This document shows, in pieces, positions 36,213 through 45,253 of a stretch of 64,000 nt of DNA; the first letter of the stretch is position 1; each line of letters starts with the position of its first letter. This DNA is from Enterococcus ureilyticus (GTDB taxonomy: Bacteria > Bacillota > Bacilli > Lactobacillales > Enterococcaceae): the NCBI RefSeq assembly GCF_001730315.1, contig NZ_MIKC01000001.1, forward strand, positions 186,001 to 250,000, in the 5' to 3' direction. The notes below the pieces were generated by a model. That model ran no database searches and was not told where the DNA came from. It saw only the letters and a list, made by a program, of their open reading frames with translations. The position numbers were made by a program, and so were the translations under genes.

Positions 36213-37556
36213 ATGTTATTAACTGTTTTATCTTATGTGATGATCATCGTCTTTATGTTCGTCATCATGAAAAAGAAAATGTCACCGTTTACAGCTTTGG
36301 TTTTGATTCCACTGATTTTTGCTCTGATTGCAATGTTTGCTGGTGTTTCTAATAAAGGATCTATCGGAGACTTTGTTATGGAAGGAATTAAAACAACATC
36401 CACCACGGGTATCATGTTATTGTTTGCCATTCTTTATTTTTCAATTATGTTGGATGCGGGGTTATTTGACCCAATCACTAAGAAGATGATCCACATTGCA
36501 AAAGGCGATCCGATGAAAGTATTGATCGCGACGGCTGTTGTTGCAGCAGCTGTTTCTCTTAATGGCGATGGCACAACTACAACCTTGATTTGCTGTTCTG
36601 CTTTTATTCCTATCTATAAAAAGTTAGATATGAAATTGATGAATTTAGGTGTTTTGGTTATTTTACAAAATACGATCATGAACTTGCTTCCTTGGGGTGG
36701 GCCAACTGCTCGTGCAATGAGTGTGTTGAATGTTGGTGCTGAAATTTTAGCTTACTTAATTCCTGGAATGATCCTCGCTCTACTTTATGTGATTTTCATC
36801 GTAGCACCTTCTATGGGTAGAAAAGAACGAGCTCGTCTTGGGATTAAACAGCTAACTGATGCAGAAATCGATGCCATGACAACTGTAACGGACGAAGAAA
36901 CATTGGCGATTCGCCGTCCTAAAATTTGGCTATTCAATGCTATTCTAACGATTTCATTGATTGCGTTGTTGGTCACTGATTCATTCGTCGGTCTTGGCTT
37001 ACCCCCGTTGTTCTTATTCTTAACCGGGACAGTTGTTGCTTTGATGGTCAATTACCCAGTCTTAAAAGATCAGTCTAAACGGATCGGCGCAAATGGCGGC
37101 GACGCTGTTCAAGTTGTTATTCTAGTTTTCGCAGCAGGGGTCTTTATGGGACTTTTCCAAGGAACTGGTATGGCAGATGCATTAGCTCAAAGTTTCACAA
37201 AAATCATTCCAAATCAATTGGCGGGCTTCTGGGGCTTAGTCATCGCATTGATTTCAGCTCCTGGTACCTTCTTTATTTCAAATGATGGGTTCTACTTTGG
37301 GGTCTTACCTGTTTTAGCAGAAGCTGGACGTGCTTATGGATTCACCGATATGCAGATGGCATTGGCTTCATTGATGGGGCAAGCATTCCACTTGTTAAGT
37401 CCTTTAGTTGCCTTCATCTACCTATTACTTCGTTTAACAGGTTTAGATATGGGGCAATGGCAAAAAGAATCTGCAAAATGGGCATTGGGGATTTTCATTA
37501 TCTTTGTTGTAACAATTGTGCTAACTGGCCATATGCCACTTTATATTCCGCAATAA
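36213..37556 (+). CDS. citH: CitMHS family citrate:cation symporter
   Basis: 447 residues, about 12 membrane segments. Takes up metal-citrate with protons. Marks: SLNGDGTTTTLICCSAFIPI (substrate region), PWGGPTARAMSVLN and SAPGTFFISNDGFYFGVLPVL. The ATG at 36213 has GAAGGAGAG upstream; the open frame before it is leader. Divergent from the oad-cit operon as in E. faecalis, with the cre and palindrome between. A terminator follows; citO then has its own start region. Confidence 0.93.
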   Translation: MLLTVLSYVMIIVFMFVIMKKKMSPFTALVLIPLIFALIAMFAGVSNKGSIGDFVMEGIKTTSTTGIMLLFAILYFSIMLDAGLFDPITKKMIHIAKGDPMKVLIATAVVAAAVSLNGDGTTTTLICCSAFIPIYKKLDMKLMNLGVLVILQNTIMNLLPWGGPTARAMSVLNVGAEILAYLIPGMILALLYVIFIVAPSMGRKERARLGIKQLTDAEIDAMTTVTDEETLAIRRPKIWLFNAILTISLIALLVTDSFVGLGLPPLFLFLTGTVVALMVNYPVLKDQSKRIGANGGDAVQVVILVFAAGVFMGLFQGTGMADALAQSFTKIIPNQLAGFWGLVIALISAPGTFFISNDGFYFGVLPVLAEAGRAYGFTDMQMALASLMGQAFHLLSPLVAFIYLLLRLTGLDMGQWQKESAKWALGIFIIFVVTIVLTGHMPLYIPQ

Positions 37557-37568
37557 CATGTGACCTTT

Positions 37569-37610
37569 GAAAATCGCACAATCCTTAAAATGGCTTGTGC
37601 GATTTTCTGT
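37569..37610 (+). terminator. Terminator between citH and citO
   Basis: GAAAATCGCACAA pairs with TTGTGCGATTTTC, then TGTTTAAG. The T-run is weak, so part of the transcripts may read through into citO. Confidence 0.7.
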
Positions 37611-37712
37611 TTAAGTAGAAGTTTTTCTTATATTTTTTAGCTGATTCTTAGCAATACAGAATGAAAAGATTCATTTATCTTTTCTATTATCAACGTGCAA
37701 AGGAGTGATCCA

Positions 37713-38417
37713 ATGAGTACTATATCAGAAGCTGTTGGAAAAAATTTAGATTTAAGTCTGAATGAACCTTTAAAAGAACTCGTGTACAAAGCCTTTAGAA
37801 AAACGATCATTCTAGGAGAAATTCCTGCTGGACAACGAATCAACGAAAAAGAATTTTCCGAAGTGATGAATATCAGTCGTACGCCGATTCGTTACGCCTT
37901 ACAAAAACTTGTTGAAGAAGGATTAGTTGATCATGTTCGAGGGGTAGGGATTATTGTTCGTGGCATCTCACTGAATGATGCAACCGAAATTTATGCAATC
38001 AGAAAGTCTCTAGATGTTTTAGCCACCATCACTGCAATGAAAGAGATGTCTCCAGAAGATTTTGATGAATTGAAAGCACTGCTGGAAGAAACAGAGCGTT
38101 TAAATGAAGCAAATGAAATCGACCAAGTACTGCAAAAATTTTCTGATTTTAATGAGCTGATCTATGAAAAAAGCAAAATGTTGCGATTAAAATCGATCGT
38201 TATGAAGTTGCGAGAGTACCTTGTCTATTTCCGAGATATTTCCATTCGCTCAAAAGATCGAAGAGATAAAGCGCTAAATGAACATTGGTTGATTTATCAA
38301 TGCATGATGAACCAAGAAGAAGAACAACTAAAACAATTGATTACTGAGCATCTAGACTATTCTCAAACATTCATTATTAAAGAAATGGAAAAACACTTAC
38401 ATGAAACAGCTAACTAA
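37713..38417 (+). CDS. citO: CitO, GntR/FadR-type citrate-responsive regulator
   Basis: 234 residues from ATG 37713 (AAAGGAG upstream). N-terminal GntR winged helix (about 20-85: RINEKEFSEVMNISRTPIRYAL, then GLVDHVRGVGIIVRGIS) and C-terminal all-helical FCD ligand domain (about 95-225). In E. faecalis CitO activates both the citH and the oad-cit transcripts when citrate is bound. Its place after citH is conserved. The stop overlaps the citG start by 17 bases, so the two are co-translated. Confidence 0.9.
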   Translation: MSTISEAVGKNLDLSLNEPLKELVYKAFRKTIILGEIPAGQRINEKEFSEVMNISRTPIRYALQKLVEEGLVDHVRGVGIIVRGISLNDATEIYAIRKSLDVLATITAMKEMSPEDFDELKALLEETERLNEANEIDQVLQKFSDFNELIYEKSKMLRLKSIVMKLREYLVYFRDISIRSKDRRDKALNEHWLIYQCMMNQEEEQLKQLITEHLDYSQTFIIKEMEKHLHETAN

Positions 38418-39288
38418 AAAAACAAATCCACAGCTGATCGGTGAATTTGCTTTACAAGCATTGTTGTATGAAGCCACTCTATCTCCAAAACCAGGTTTAG
38501 TCGATCCGGTAAGCTGTGGTGCACATAAAGATATGAATTATTTAACCTTTATCGATAGCAGCATCGCTCTTGCACCTTTTTTTACTGAATACGTCCAACT
38601 GGGCTTCACTCATGAAGGAACGCTTGTTGACTTATTTGAAAAGGTCCGAATGCTAGGACAACAAGCTGAAAAAATGATGCTGATCAAAACCAAAGGAATC
38701 AACACTCATAAAGGAGCAAATTTTTCTTTTGCACTGCTTTTAAGTGCCACTGGAAAAATGATGCAAGAACACCAATTAACGGTTCCCTTTTCTGAGCAAA
38801 ACACTACGGACATTTTAGCGTATGTAAAGCATATGACAACCGGCTTACTTGCCAAAGATTTTGCTGACTTAACAAACAAAAAGCAGTTGAGTTATGGAGA
38901 AAAACTTTATTTAGACTATGGGATCACTGGCATTAGAGGAGAAGCCGAAGCTGGATACCCTTCACTCAAAACGATTGCTCTGCCATTTCTAAGACAATGC
39001 CAAAGACACTCAACAAGAGTAATGTTCTTGTTATTACTACTGCATTTAATGGCTACCACCGAAGACTCTAACGTGATCAACCGAGGTGGCATTTCAGCTT
39101 GGCAAAACGTCAAAAAACAAGCTGCGGATCTCCTCAACTTGTTTGCTGCCGATAATTCTGTGGAAGAACTAGAAAAATTACTGATTTTCTTTGATCAAAA
39201 ATTAATACAAGACAACCTAAGTCCTGGCGGAGCTGCTGACTTACTAGCCTTAAGTTTCTTTTTTGCCCGCTTAGAAGGTTTAGTTTAA
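38401..39288 (+). CDS. citG: Triphosphoribosyl-dephospho-CoA synthase
   Basis: 295 residues. Makes the citrate lyase prosthetic-group precursor from ATP and dephospho-CoA. Family marks: EATLSPKPGLVDPVSCGAHK near the start, TKGINTHKGANFSFALLL, GIRGEAEAGYPS and SPGGAADLLALSFF. ATG at 38401 lies within the citO end. In E. faecalis citG is at the other end of the cluster, after oadA-citM; here it has joined the citH-citO side. Confidence 0.92.
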   Translation: MKQLTKKTNPQLIGEFALQALLYEATLSPKPGLVDPVSCGAHKDMNYLTFIDSSIALAPFFTEYVQLGFTHEGTLVDLFEKVRMLGQQAEKMMLIKTKGINTHKGANFSFALLLSATGKMMQEHQLTVPFSEQNTTDILAYVKHMTTGLLAKDFADLTNKKQLSYGEKLYLDYGITGIRGEAEAGYPSLKTIALPFLRQCQRHSTRVMFLLLLLHLMATTEDSNVINRGGISAWQNVKKQAADLLNLFAADNSVEELEKLLIFFDQKLIQDNLSPGGAADLLALSFFFARLEGLV

Positions 39289-39306
39289 GCTTTACATACT
39301 TAAAAA

Positions 39307-40035
39307 CTAGACACTACTTCCAGCTTCTTTTCCTTGTGGATTGAATAGATAGCCGATCCCCCACACTGTCTGTAAATATTGGGGCTTTTTAGGATCGTCT
39401 TCGATTTTATTTCTTAGATAATTAATATAAACAGTGATGAGATTTTTATCCATATCCCCATCACTCCAAACACTTGCATAAATCTGTTCTTTACTAAATA
39501 CTTGATACGGATTTTCCATAAAGAACAAAATCATCATGATTTCTTTAGACGTCATATTCACTATTTCACTATTTTTACAAAATTGATATTGATGTTTATC
39601 AAATGAAAAGATGCCTTCTTTCAACATCGTTTCATCACGATGTTGACTTAGTGTCAATAGCTGTTCTGTTCGGTTCAAGGTACTGATAACTTGGGCGCGT
39701 AAAACATCTGGGGCAAAAGGTTTAGAAAGATACACATCTCCTCCTGATTCTAGACCACTGATAATATCCTGCTCGCTTTTTTTCCCGCTAACAAATATAA
39801 TCGGTGTCAAAGGTTGCCGTTCCCTAATCAATTGAGCTAAATGATATCCATCATTTTCATGTTCTAAGCTGACATCCAAAAGAAACAATTGAAATTCCAC
39901 TCGATCCATGATGTCTAATGTTTTTTCAATCGTATCACTTTGATACACCAATAATCCCGTTGACTGAAGCGACTTCCAAATCAAACGGCGAATTGCAGCA
40001 TCATCGTCAACCACTAAAATTTTTTCGTTTCGCAA
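39307..40035 (-). CDS. OmpR/PhoB-type response regulator
   Basis: 242 residues. Receiver domain (about 1-118) with VVDDDAA acidic pair, LFLLDVSLE phospho-Asp and LSKPF Lys; winged-helix effector domain (about 140-232) ending YLQTVWGIGYLF. Convergent with citG and divergent from the histidine kinase gene at 40147. The 111-base gap between them must hold both promoters. Being next to the cit genes suggests a link to organic acids, but no site evidence shows this. Confidence 0.9.
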   Translation of the reverse strand: MRNEKILVVDDDAAIRRLIWKSLQSTGLLVYQSDTIEKTLDIMDRVEFQLFLLDVSLEHENDGYHLAQLIRERQPLTPIIFVSGKKSEQDIISGLESGGDVYLSKPFAPDVLRAQVISTLNRTEQLLTLSQHRDETMLKEGIFSFDKHQYQFCKNSEIVNMTSKEIMMILFFMENPYQVFSKEQIYASVWSDGDMDKNLITVYINYLRNKIEDDPKKPQYLQTVWGIGYLFNPQGKEAGSSV

Positions 40036-40146
40036 CGTCTACACCTCTTTATTCTTTTGCCATTATCTATACAATAGCCGAATTATCTTTAAATTTCAAC
40101 ATGAACTTGTTATGATATGAACAGACTTTTAAAAGGAGCTATACCA

Positions 40147-41997
40147 ATGAAACGAACGAATAGAATTGTAAACATCATGATTTCAGCAATGATTGTCTTT
40201 ATTGTTGTATCCGTTTTCTTTGCAATTCGTGGTTTTTCCGTTATCCGCAAAACAACCACGGAAAGCGGACAGGACTTTTTACTGCAATCAACGGAATATG
40301 TTGGAAAAGTGATCCAACTTTCTATGAAAAATCGGCATCAAGCACTTAATTACTTAGCAATCGATGGCAATTTAAAAAATAGTGATGATCCCGCGACCTA
40401 TTTACAAAATAGCCGCTCTTCTTTAAATACATTCTTTGACTCGCTAAATAATGAAGCGAATGTTCTTTTTTATATGGAAGCGGACGGTACACCCTTGTAT
40501 GCTTTTCATTGGGATACTGAAAAAAAGCAGGTCGACATTGCAGATATCGAAACGATTCGGCCATTCATTCGTCATGACTTGTCTTTGAAACAGTTACTCG
40601 ATAAACCAACTGCGCAAAACGGGGACTCTTATTTTATCAATAAAAAAGCCTATGTCAATTTTTACCAAGAAATCAAAACAACGACTGGTCAAATCGATGG
40701 TTATTTGATTTTACCGTTAAATTTGGAAGCCTTTTATAAAAATTTCCTTCAAGATTTTGAACTAGATTATAAAGGGTATCCTATGATTAAAGATCGATCA
40801 ATGACCGTTGTAATGCATCCTGTAGCCCAACAAGTTGGGTTAGACATCATCAACGGGCGAGAAAAACTTTACCCCGATTTTGATTATTCTGATTTAAAAC
40901 GTTTAGAAAAATATCAACTAAACCATTCTTCGGGAAAATTGACCTATAAATCTTATTGGTGGGATGAAGATACTCCTACAGAAGTTTTAAAAATCAGTGC
41001 CTTTGAATGGATCGATGTTGGTTTAGCCCATTGGGTGGTTGCCATCAATGCTGATTATAATGAACGAAATGATGATATTATAAATTTCGTAATCGTTCTA
41101 TCCTTTCTTTTGGTTTTATTATTATTATTAATTATTATTTGCTCACTATTCATTCATAATTTCCGAAGAAAAGAAACGATTGAAGCAGAAAATCGGAAGC
41201 TGATCGAAAAACAGAAGCAACAAAAAATGCAGCATCAGCTTGAACTTGAACTCTATCAACGAAATAAAATGGAAACGGTCGGTTTACTGACGACGTCAAT
41301 CGTTCATGATATGAATAATTTCTTAACACCGATTATTGGGAACACTCAATTATTGTTGGAAGAACATCAGGATGATCCTATATTAGAAGCAGATTTAGAA
41401 GAGATCTTACATTCAGCTCAAAAAGGAAAGCAATTATCTTCAAATGTGCTGCGGTTTTCAAAGCCGCAAAAAAGCGTACAAGAATGGATCGATATTTCCG
41501 CTGCGATCGGTGTCGCTACTCATCTAATAGGAGAAATCATTCCTAAAAACGTTAGACTTTCTCTCTCTATTCAAGAAAATCTAGGCACGACTAAATTGGA
41601 AGAAACGGATCTACAAAATTTGATTTATAACTTGATCACTAACGCCTATCAAGCAACAAAAGAGAATTCAGAAAAGGCGCAAAAAATTGCGATCAATGTG
41701 TCTCCTGCTTCAGAAGAATTAACTAAGACACTAAAAAAAGACAATCATCGAACCAATCATATCGATCAGTTTGTGACACTGGAAATCTCTGATAATGGTC
41801 CAGGGATTCCGGCAGATTTAAAAGAAAAAATATTTGAACCCTTCTTCACCACAAAGTCAGCTGATGAAGGGACTGGCCTAGGCTTATTTGCGGTTACTTC
41901 GATTGTAGCAAAATATGAATGGCACCTTTCATTAGTTTCGGAAAGAGGAGAAGGGACCCACTTCTTCATAACAATTCCCGTTCGATCTTGTAAATAA
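40147..41997 (+). CDS. Membrane sensor histidine kinase, NtrB-like core
   Basis: 616 residues from ATG 40147 (AAAGGAG upstream). TM1 at about 10-32, a large extracellular dCache-like sensor (about 35-310), TM2 at about 315-342, a Lys/Gln-rich coiled coil (about 345-380), then the kinase. H-box is SIVHDMNNFLTPIIGN, i.e. His-Asp-Met-Asn-Asn, as in NtrB/hybrid-type kinases rather than the HELRTPL of OmpR-type partners. N-box NLITNAYQA, G1 DNGPGIP, F-box FEPFFTTK and G2 GTGLGLF are intact. Divergent OmpR-type regulator gene next door is the probable partner. Confidence 0.9.
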   Translation: MKRTNRIVNIMISAMIVFIVVSVFFAIRGFSVIRKTTTESGQDFLLQSTEYVGKVIQLSMKNRHQALNYLAIDGNLKNSDDPATYLQNSRSSLNTFFDSLNNEANVLFYMEADGTPLYAFHWDTEKKQVDIADIETIRPFIRHDLSLKQLLDKPTAQNGDSYFINKKAYVNFYQEIKTTTGQIDGYLILPLNLEAFYKNFLQDFELDYKGYPMIKDRSMTVVMHPVAQQVGLDIINGREKLYPDFDYSDLKRLEKYQLNHSSGKLTYKSYWWDEDTPTEVLKISAFEWIDVGLAHWVVAINADYNERNDDIINFVIVLSFLLVLLLLLIIICSLFIHNFRRKETIEAENRKLIEKQKQQKMQHQLELELYQRNKMETVGLLTTSIVHDMNNFLTPIIGNTQLLLEEHQDDPILEADLEEILHSAQKGKQLSSNVLRFSKPQKSVQEWIDISAAIGVATHLIGEIIPKNVRLSLSIQENLGTTKLEETDLQNLIYNLITNAYQATKENSEKAQKIAINVSPASEELTKTLKKDNHRTNHIDQFVTLEISDNGPGIPADLKEKIFEPFFTTKSADEGTGLGLFAVTSIVAKYEWHLSLVSERGEGTHFFITIPVRSCK

Positions 41998-41999
41998 AT

Positions 42000-42047
42000 A
42001 AAAAGAAACATTCTTCTATTTTATTAATATGGAGAATGTTTCTTTTT
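42000..42047 (+). terminator. Terminator after histidine kinase gene
   Basis: AAAAGAAACATTCT pairs with AGAATGTTTCTTTT, 18-base loop, T-run. Confidence 0.88.
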
Positions 42048-42148
42048 AAACTAACCTCCCTAAATATGATCAAATACGCATCATAGTATTTTTTTTGTTC
42101 ATTTTTCGTTATACTAGTAGTGAAATCATTTATTGAAGGAGTTCTATT

Positions 42149-43357
42149 ATGGGGAATTATTTTAGTATTATTATTGGTGTTATGTATTTGATTGGTGTCT
42201 TCTTGATTCCAAAATGGCGTCGAAAAAAATTGAAACCAAACTGGAAATTTTATGAATTACTTTGGTTTTCACTTTGCTTTATCTTTTATGTTATCTATTT
42301 AGAAGTTCAACTTCAGACCTATTATTTTTTGATTCCATCAACCTTTTTATTCCTTTTTCTTTTTTGCTATTTTAAAGAAAAACGCCGATTAGTAAACGGC
42401 TTATTATTCAATCTATTTTTGGTTGTTGGGATGACTTATTTAGGCTCTTTGTTAGTTCGAACAGTTAATCCATTGTTAATACTTTTAGCGGGCATTACTA
42501 GTATTGTCTTGATCTTGCTTTTATTGATTGGTCTTTATGGTTTAGTGGTTTTCTTATATTGGAATGCTATTGTTGTCATGAAAAAAGAAGGCCATTCCTT
42601 AGCAAATCTATTAACACTACTTTTAGCGATTGGGTTGACCGTCTTTCTGGTTTTCAGCTACTTCTCCTCACGAATCTTGCCTTCATGGGCCTCATTATTA
42701 TTTGGTATTTTGCCTTTCTCTATGTTTTACTTTTTCGTTGTGTTCTATAACTTTTTAACCATTTCGATTATTTATCAGTTTAATCAGCCTAATTATGAAC
42801 AAGATTTTATTATTGTGTTAGGATCAGGCTTGATCGATGGAAAAACAGTTCCCCCACTTTTAGGAAAACGGATCGAAAAAGCCATTCAATTTTACAAAGC
42901 GCAAGATCGTGCTACTTTAAACCCGCCAAAAATTCTTATGTCTGGTGGTAAAGGCGACGATGAACACATTGCAGAAAGTCTCGCAATGAAAAATTATGCT
43001 CTTGAAAAAGGAATTCCAGAAAAAGATATTTTAGTTGAAACAAATTCTAAAAATACTTTGGAAAACATGAAATTTTCTAAAGAAATCATGGAAGCAAGCT
43101 TTGGTGGAACAAACTTTAAAGCAATCTTCACTACTAATAATTTCCATCTATTCCGAGCAGGCCTTTTTGCAAAAATGGCGCATTTAAAAGCAGATGGAAT
43201 CGGGGCAAAAACAGCCTTTTACTTCCTCCCAAATGCTTTTTTAAGAGAGTTTATTGCAATCATAATGATGCGTAAACGCCGCCACTTGATTATTTGTGGG
43301 CTTATTTCTTTGATGATGTTTCTATTAGCACTAGTCGATTTGTTTTTTGTTTCTTGA
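42149..43357 (+). CDS. YdcF/SanA (DUF218) family membrane protein
   Basis: 402 residues. N-terminal half has about seven membrane segments (1-215). The C-terminal half is a DUF218 domain: DFIIVLGSGLIDGKTVPPLL, GRI-type LGKRIEKAIQFY, MSGGKGDDEHIAESLAM, ETNSKNTLENMKFS and TTNNFHLFRAGLFA. It ends in another TM hairpin. DUF218 proteins such as SanA, YdcF and ElyC affect envelope integrity; ElyC acts in lipid-carrier metabolism. Precise role unknown. AAGGAG precedes the ATG. Single gene. Confidence 0.85.
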   Translation: MGNYFSIIIGVMYLIGVFLIPKWRRKKLKPNWKFYELLWFSLCFIFYVIYLEVQLQTYYFLIPSTFLFLFLFCYFKEKRRLVNGLLFNLFLVVGMTYLGSLLVRTVNPLLILLAGITSIVLILLLLIGLYGLVVFLYWNAIVVMKKEGHSLANLLTLLLAIGLTVFLVFSYFSSRILPSWASLLFGILPFSMFYFFVVFYNFLTISIIYQFNQPNYEQDFIIVLGSGLIDGKTVPPLLGKRIEKAIQFYKAQDRATLNPPKILMSGGKGDDEHIAESLAMKNYALEKGIPEKDILVETNSKNTLENMKFSKEIMEASFGGTNFKAIFTTNNFHLFRAGLFAKMAHLKADGIGAKTAFYFLPNAFLREFIAIIMMRKRRHLIICGLISLMMFLLALVDLFFVS

Positions 43358-43383
43358 TAGAAATAGGCTGAGTCCAAATGGGT

Positions 43384-43422
43384 TAGGATAGAACACCTAG
43401 AATTCTATCCTAGCTATTTTTT
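43384..43422 (+). terminator. Terminator after YdcF-like gene
   Basis: TAGGATAGAA pairs with TTCTATCCTA, 9-base loop, followed by GCTATTTTTTAA. Confidence 0.85.
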
Positions 43423-43762
43423 AACTAAGCTGCACATGACGAATCTCATCATACCCAATCTTTTGCCCATCTACATAAAGCCCTAACTCATCATGACCTT
43501 GAATCCTTCCTTTGATATCTGCCCCGTAATTTCCTTCGCTGTCCAATTCTTCTTTTTGAATTGTAATCTCGATCTGATTCTGAAATGCTTGAGCTAATAC
43601 TTCGTCGATTTCAGACCAAGTCATTTGAGTTTTCTTTTTAACTGGCTTCTTTTTTTGCTCTTGTTCGATCATTGTAGTATGCTCAGATAAATAAAACCCA
43701 GCCCACTTTTTCATTTTTCGATCTTGGTACTGTTCAAAATAATAATCCCGCTCCTTACTCAT
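43421..43762 (-). CDS. YolD-like protein
   Basis: 113 residues. The C-terminal half has the YolD-like beta pattern (QIEITIQKEELDSEGNYGAD, then IKGRIQGHDELGLYVDGQKI). The Lys-rich middle (EQKKKPVKKKTQMTWSEIDE) is typical too. Such genes follow Y-family polymerase genes in Firmicutes and on plasmids, and are thought to act with them, as UmuD does with UmuC. ATG overlaps the polymerase stop by 4 bases. Same SOS operon. Confidence 0.88.
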   Translation of the reverse strand: MSKERDYYFEQYQDRKMKKWAGFYLSEHTTMIEQEQKKKPVKKKTQMTWSEIDEVLAQAFQNQIEITIQKEELDSEGNYGADIKGRIQGHDELGLYVDGQKIGYDEIRHVQLS

Positions 43763-45057
43763 TGCAAGCCCTCCATTCCCCCTGCATGTCCACCAATTAA
43801 CGATGCTCTTGAAATTGCTGTACCACCAGATGAGACTGAGCTTGCGTGGACCAAAGAAACATAGCCAAAACGCTGCCGGATATCATCGATTAACTTGTCT
43901 AATTTCAGTTCTTTCATCTGCTCATCTGGTTCATGAAATAAATCTAACTGTACATAAGTATTGTAATTCAGTTTGGAATACGTAATTCCAATATGTCGCA
44001 CCTCTTCTCCATGCCAATGCTGCCTAAAAATGGTTAAACAGTATTCGATTAATAGCTTGCTGCTATTTGTTAAAGGCACCTTCATTTGTCTTGAAAACCC
44101 TGTTCCACCTGATGAACCTGCTTTTGAAAAGCCCACAGATAAATGAACACATTCTGTCTGGCAATGGGCTTTTCTCAGCCGTGCTGCCACTTGTTCCGCC
44201 ATCTCTCTGATCACAACTTCGATCTCATCTTGTCTCATATAATCCCGCATCAAAATCTGAGAATTGTTATAGGAACGTTCTTCTGGTATGTATTTTTCAG
44301 ATAAACGACTACGATCGATACCATGCGCATGGGCATATAACTGTTCGCCAATGATTCCTAAATTCCTTTTGAGACTATTTACATCAGCATGAGCTAAATC
44401 ATACACAGAACGAATACCTAAATTGTTTAAACGTTTGGCTAATCGATGGCCGATTCCCCACATATCCGTCATTGATTCGATAGTCCAGACTTTTTCAGGA
44501 ACATCTTCATAATGCCACTCAGCTAACCGTTCTTCATTATGTTTCGCTTCAATATCCATCGCTAGTTTGGCTAATAAAGGATTATCACCGATTCCAACTG
44601 TGATGGCTAACCCTGTCTCTTTTTTGATTCTTTGTTGGATGATTTCAGCTACAGCTTTTGGCGTTTGACCAAACAATTTCCAACTAGCACTTACATCTAA
44701 AAAAGATTCATCAATCGAATAAATATGTAAATCTTCTTTTGAAACATACTCTTTGTAGAGCTCATTGATTTTCATATTTTCTTTGATATATTCATTCATT
44801 CGTGGCGGTACGATCATTAATTCTGGATGATTGGGTACATCGTATTTTCTTGTTACATTGGTGATCCCTAGCACTTCTTTTGCTTTTGGAGAAGAGGCCA
44901 GAACAAGACCGCCGGTGTTTTCAGCATGACTCATCACAACTAACATTTTTTCAAGTGGATCATAGCCTCTAGCCACACATTCGACTGAGGCATAAAAGGA
45001 TTTTACATCAATACAAAAAAGCACTCTTTTAGGTTCTTTTTCATAATCAAAAATCAT
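43759..45057 (-). CDS. Y-family DNA polymerase (UvrX/UmuC-like)
   Basis: 432 residues. Error-prone lesion bypass. Catalytic carboxylates: CIDVKSFYASVE (residues 15-26) and YSIDESFLDVS (about 114-124). Helix-hairpin-helix region MWGIGHRLAKRLNNLGI, then little-finger domain. The C-terminus (SLVHASSVSSGGTAISRASL, then GGHAGG) is the UvrX type tail. Start ATG 45057 with GGAGAGG upstream. A LexA box lies 39 bases before the start, so it is SOS-induced. Operon with the YolD-like gene. Confidence 0.92.
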   Translation of the reverse strand: MIFDYEKEPKRVLFCIDVKSFYASVECVARGYDPLEKMLVVMSHAENTGGLVLASSPKAKEVLGITNVTRKYDVPNHPELMIVPPRMNEYIKENMKINELYKEYVSKEDLHIYSIDESFLDVSASWKLFGQTPKAVAEIIQQRIKKETGLAITVGIGDNPLLAKLAMDIEAKHNEERLAEWHYEDVPEKVWTIESMTDMWGIGHRLAKRLNNLGIRSVYDLAHADVNSLKRNLGIIGEQLYAHAHGIDRSRLSEKYIPEERSYNNSQILMRDYMRQDEIEVVIREMAEQVAARLRKAHCQTECVHLSVGFSKAGSSGGTGFSRQMKVPLTNSSKLLIEYCLTIFRQHWHGEEVRHIGITYSKLNYNTYVQLDLFHEPDEQMKELKLDKLIDDIRQRFGYVSLVHASSVSSGGTAISRASLIGGHAGGMEGLQ

Positions 45058-45095
45058 CGCTATCCTCTCCTTATTCTACTTCACAACCAATTATA

Positions 45096-45109
45096 CGAAC
45101 ATAAGTTCT
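45096..45109 (-). promoter_or_regulatory. LexA (DinR) SOS box
   Basis: CGAACATAAGTTCT matches the Gram-positive consensus CGAACNNNNGTTCG with one end mismatch. Confidence 0.85.
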
Positions 45110-45253
45110 TTTTGTAAAGGGGAACAATTTTTTAAGTTTTTGAATTAAAAATAATTTTTTTAGAATTATAGATAAAACTGCTATCTTAAATTATGAAAAA
45201 GCATTATAGTTATCTTACAAGATAATAAGTAAAGTATTAAAGGAGCGAAGCCT

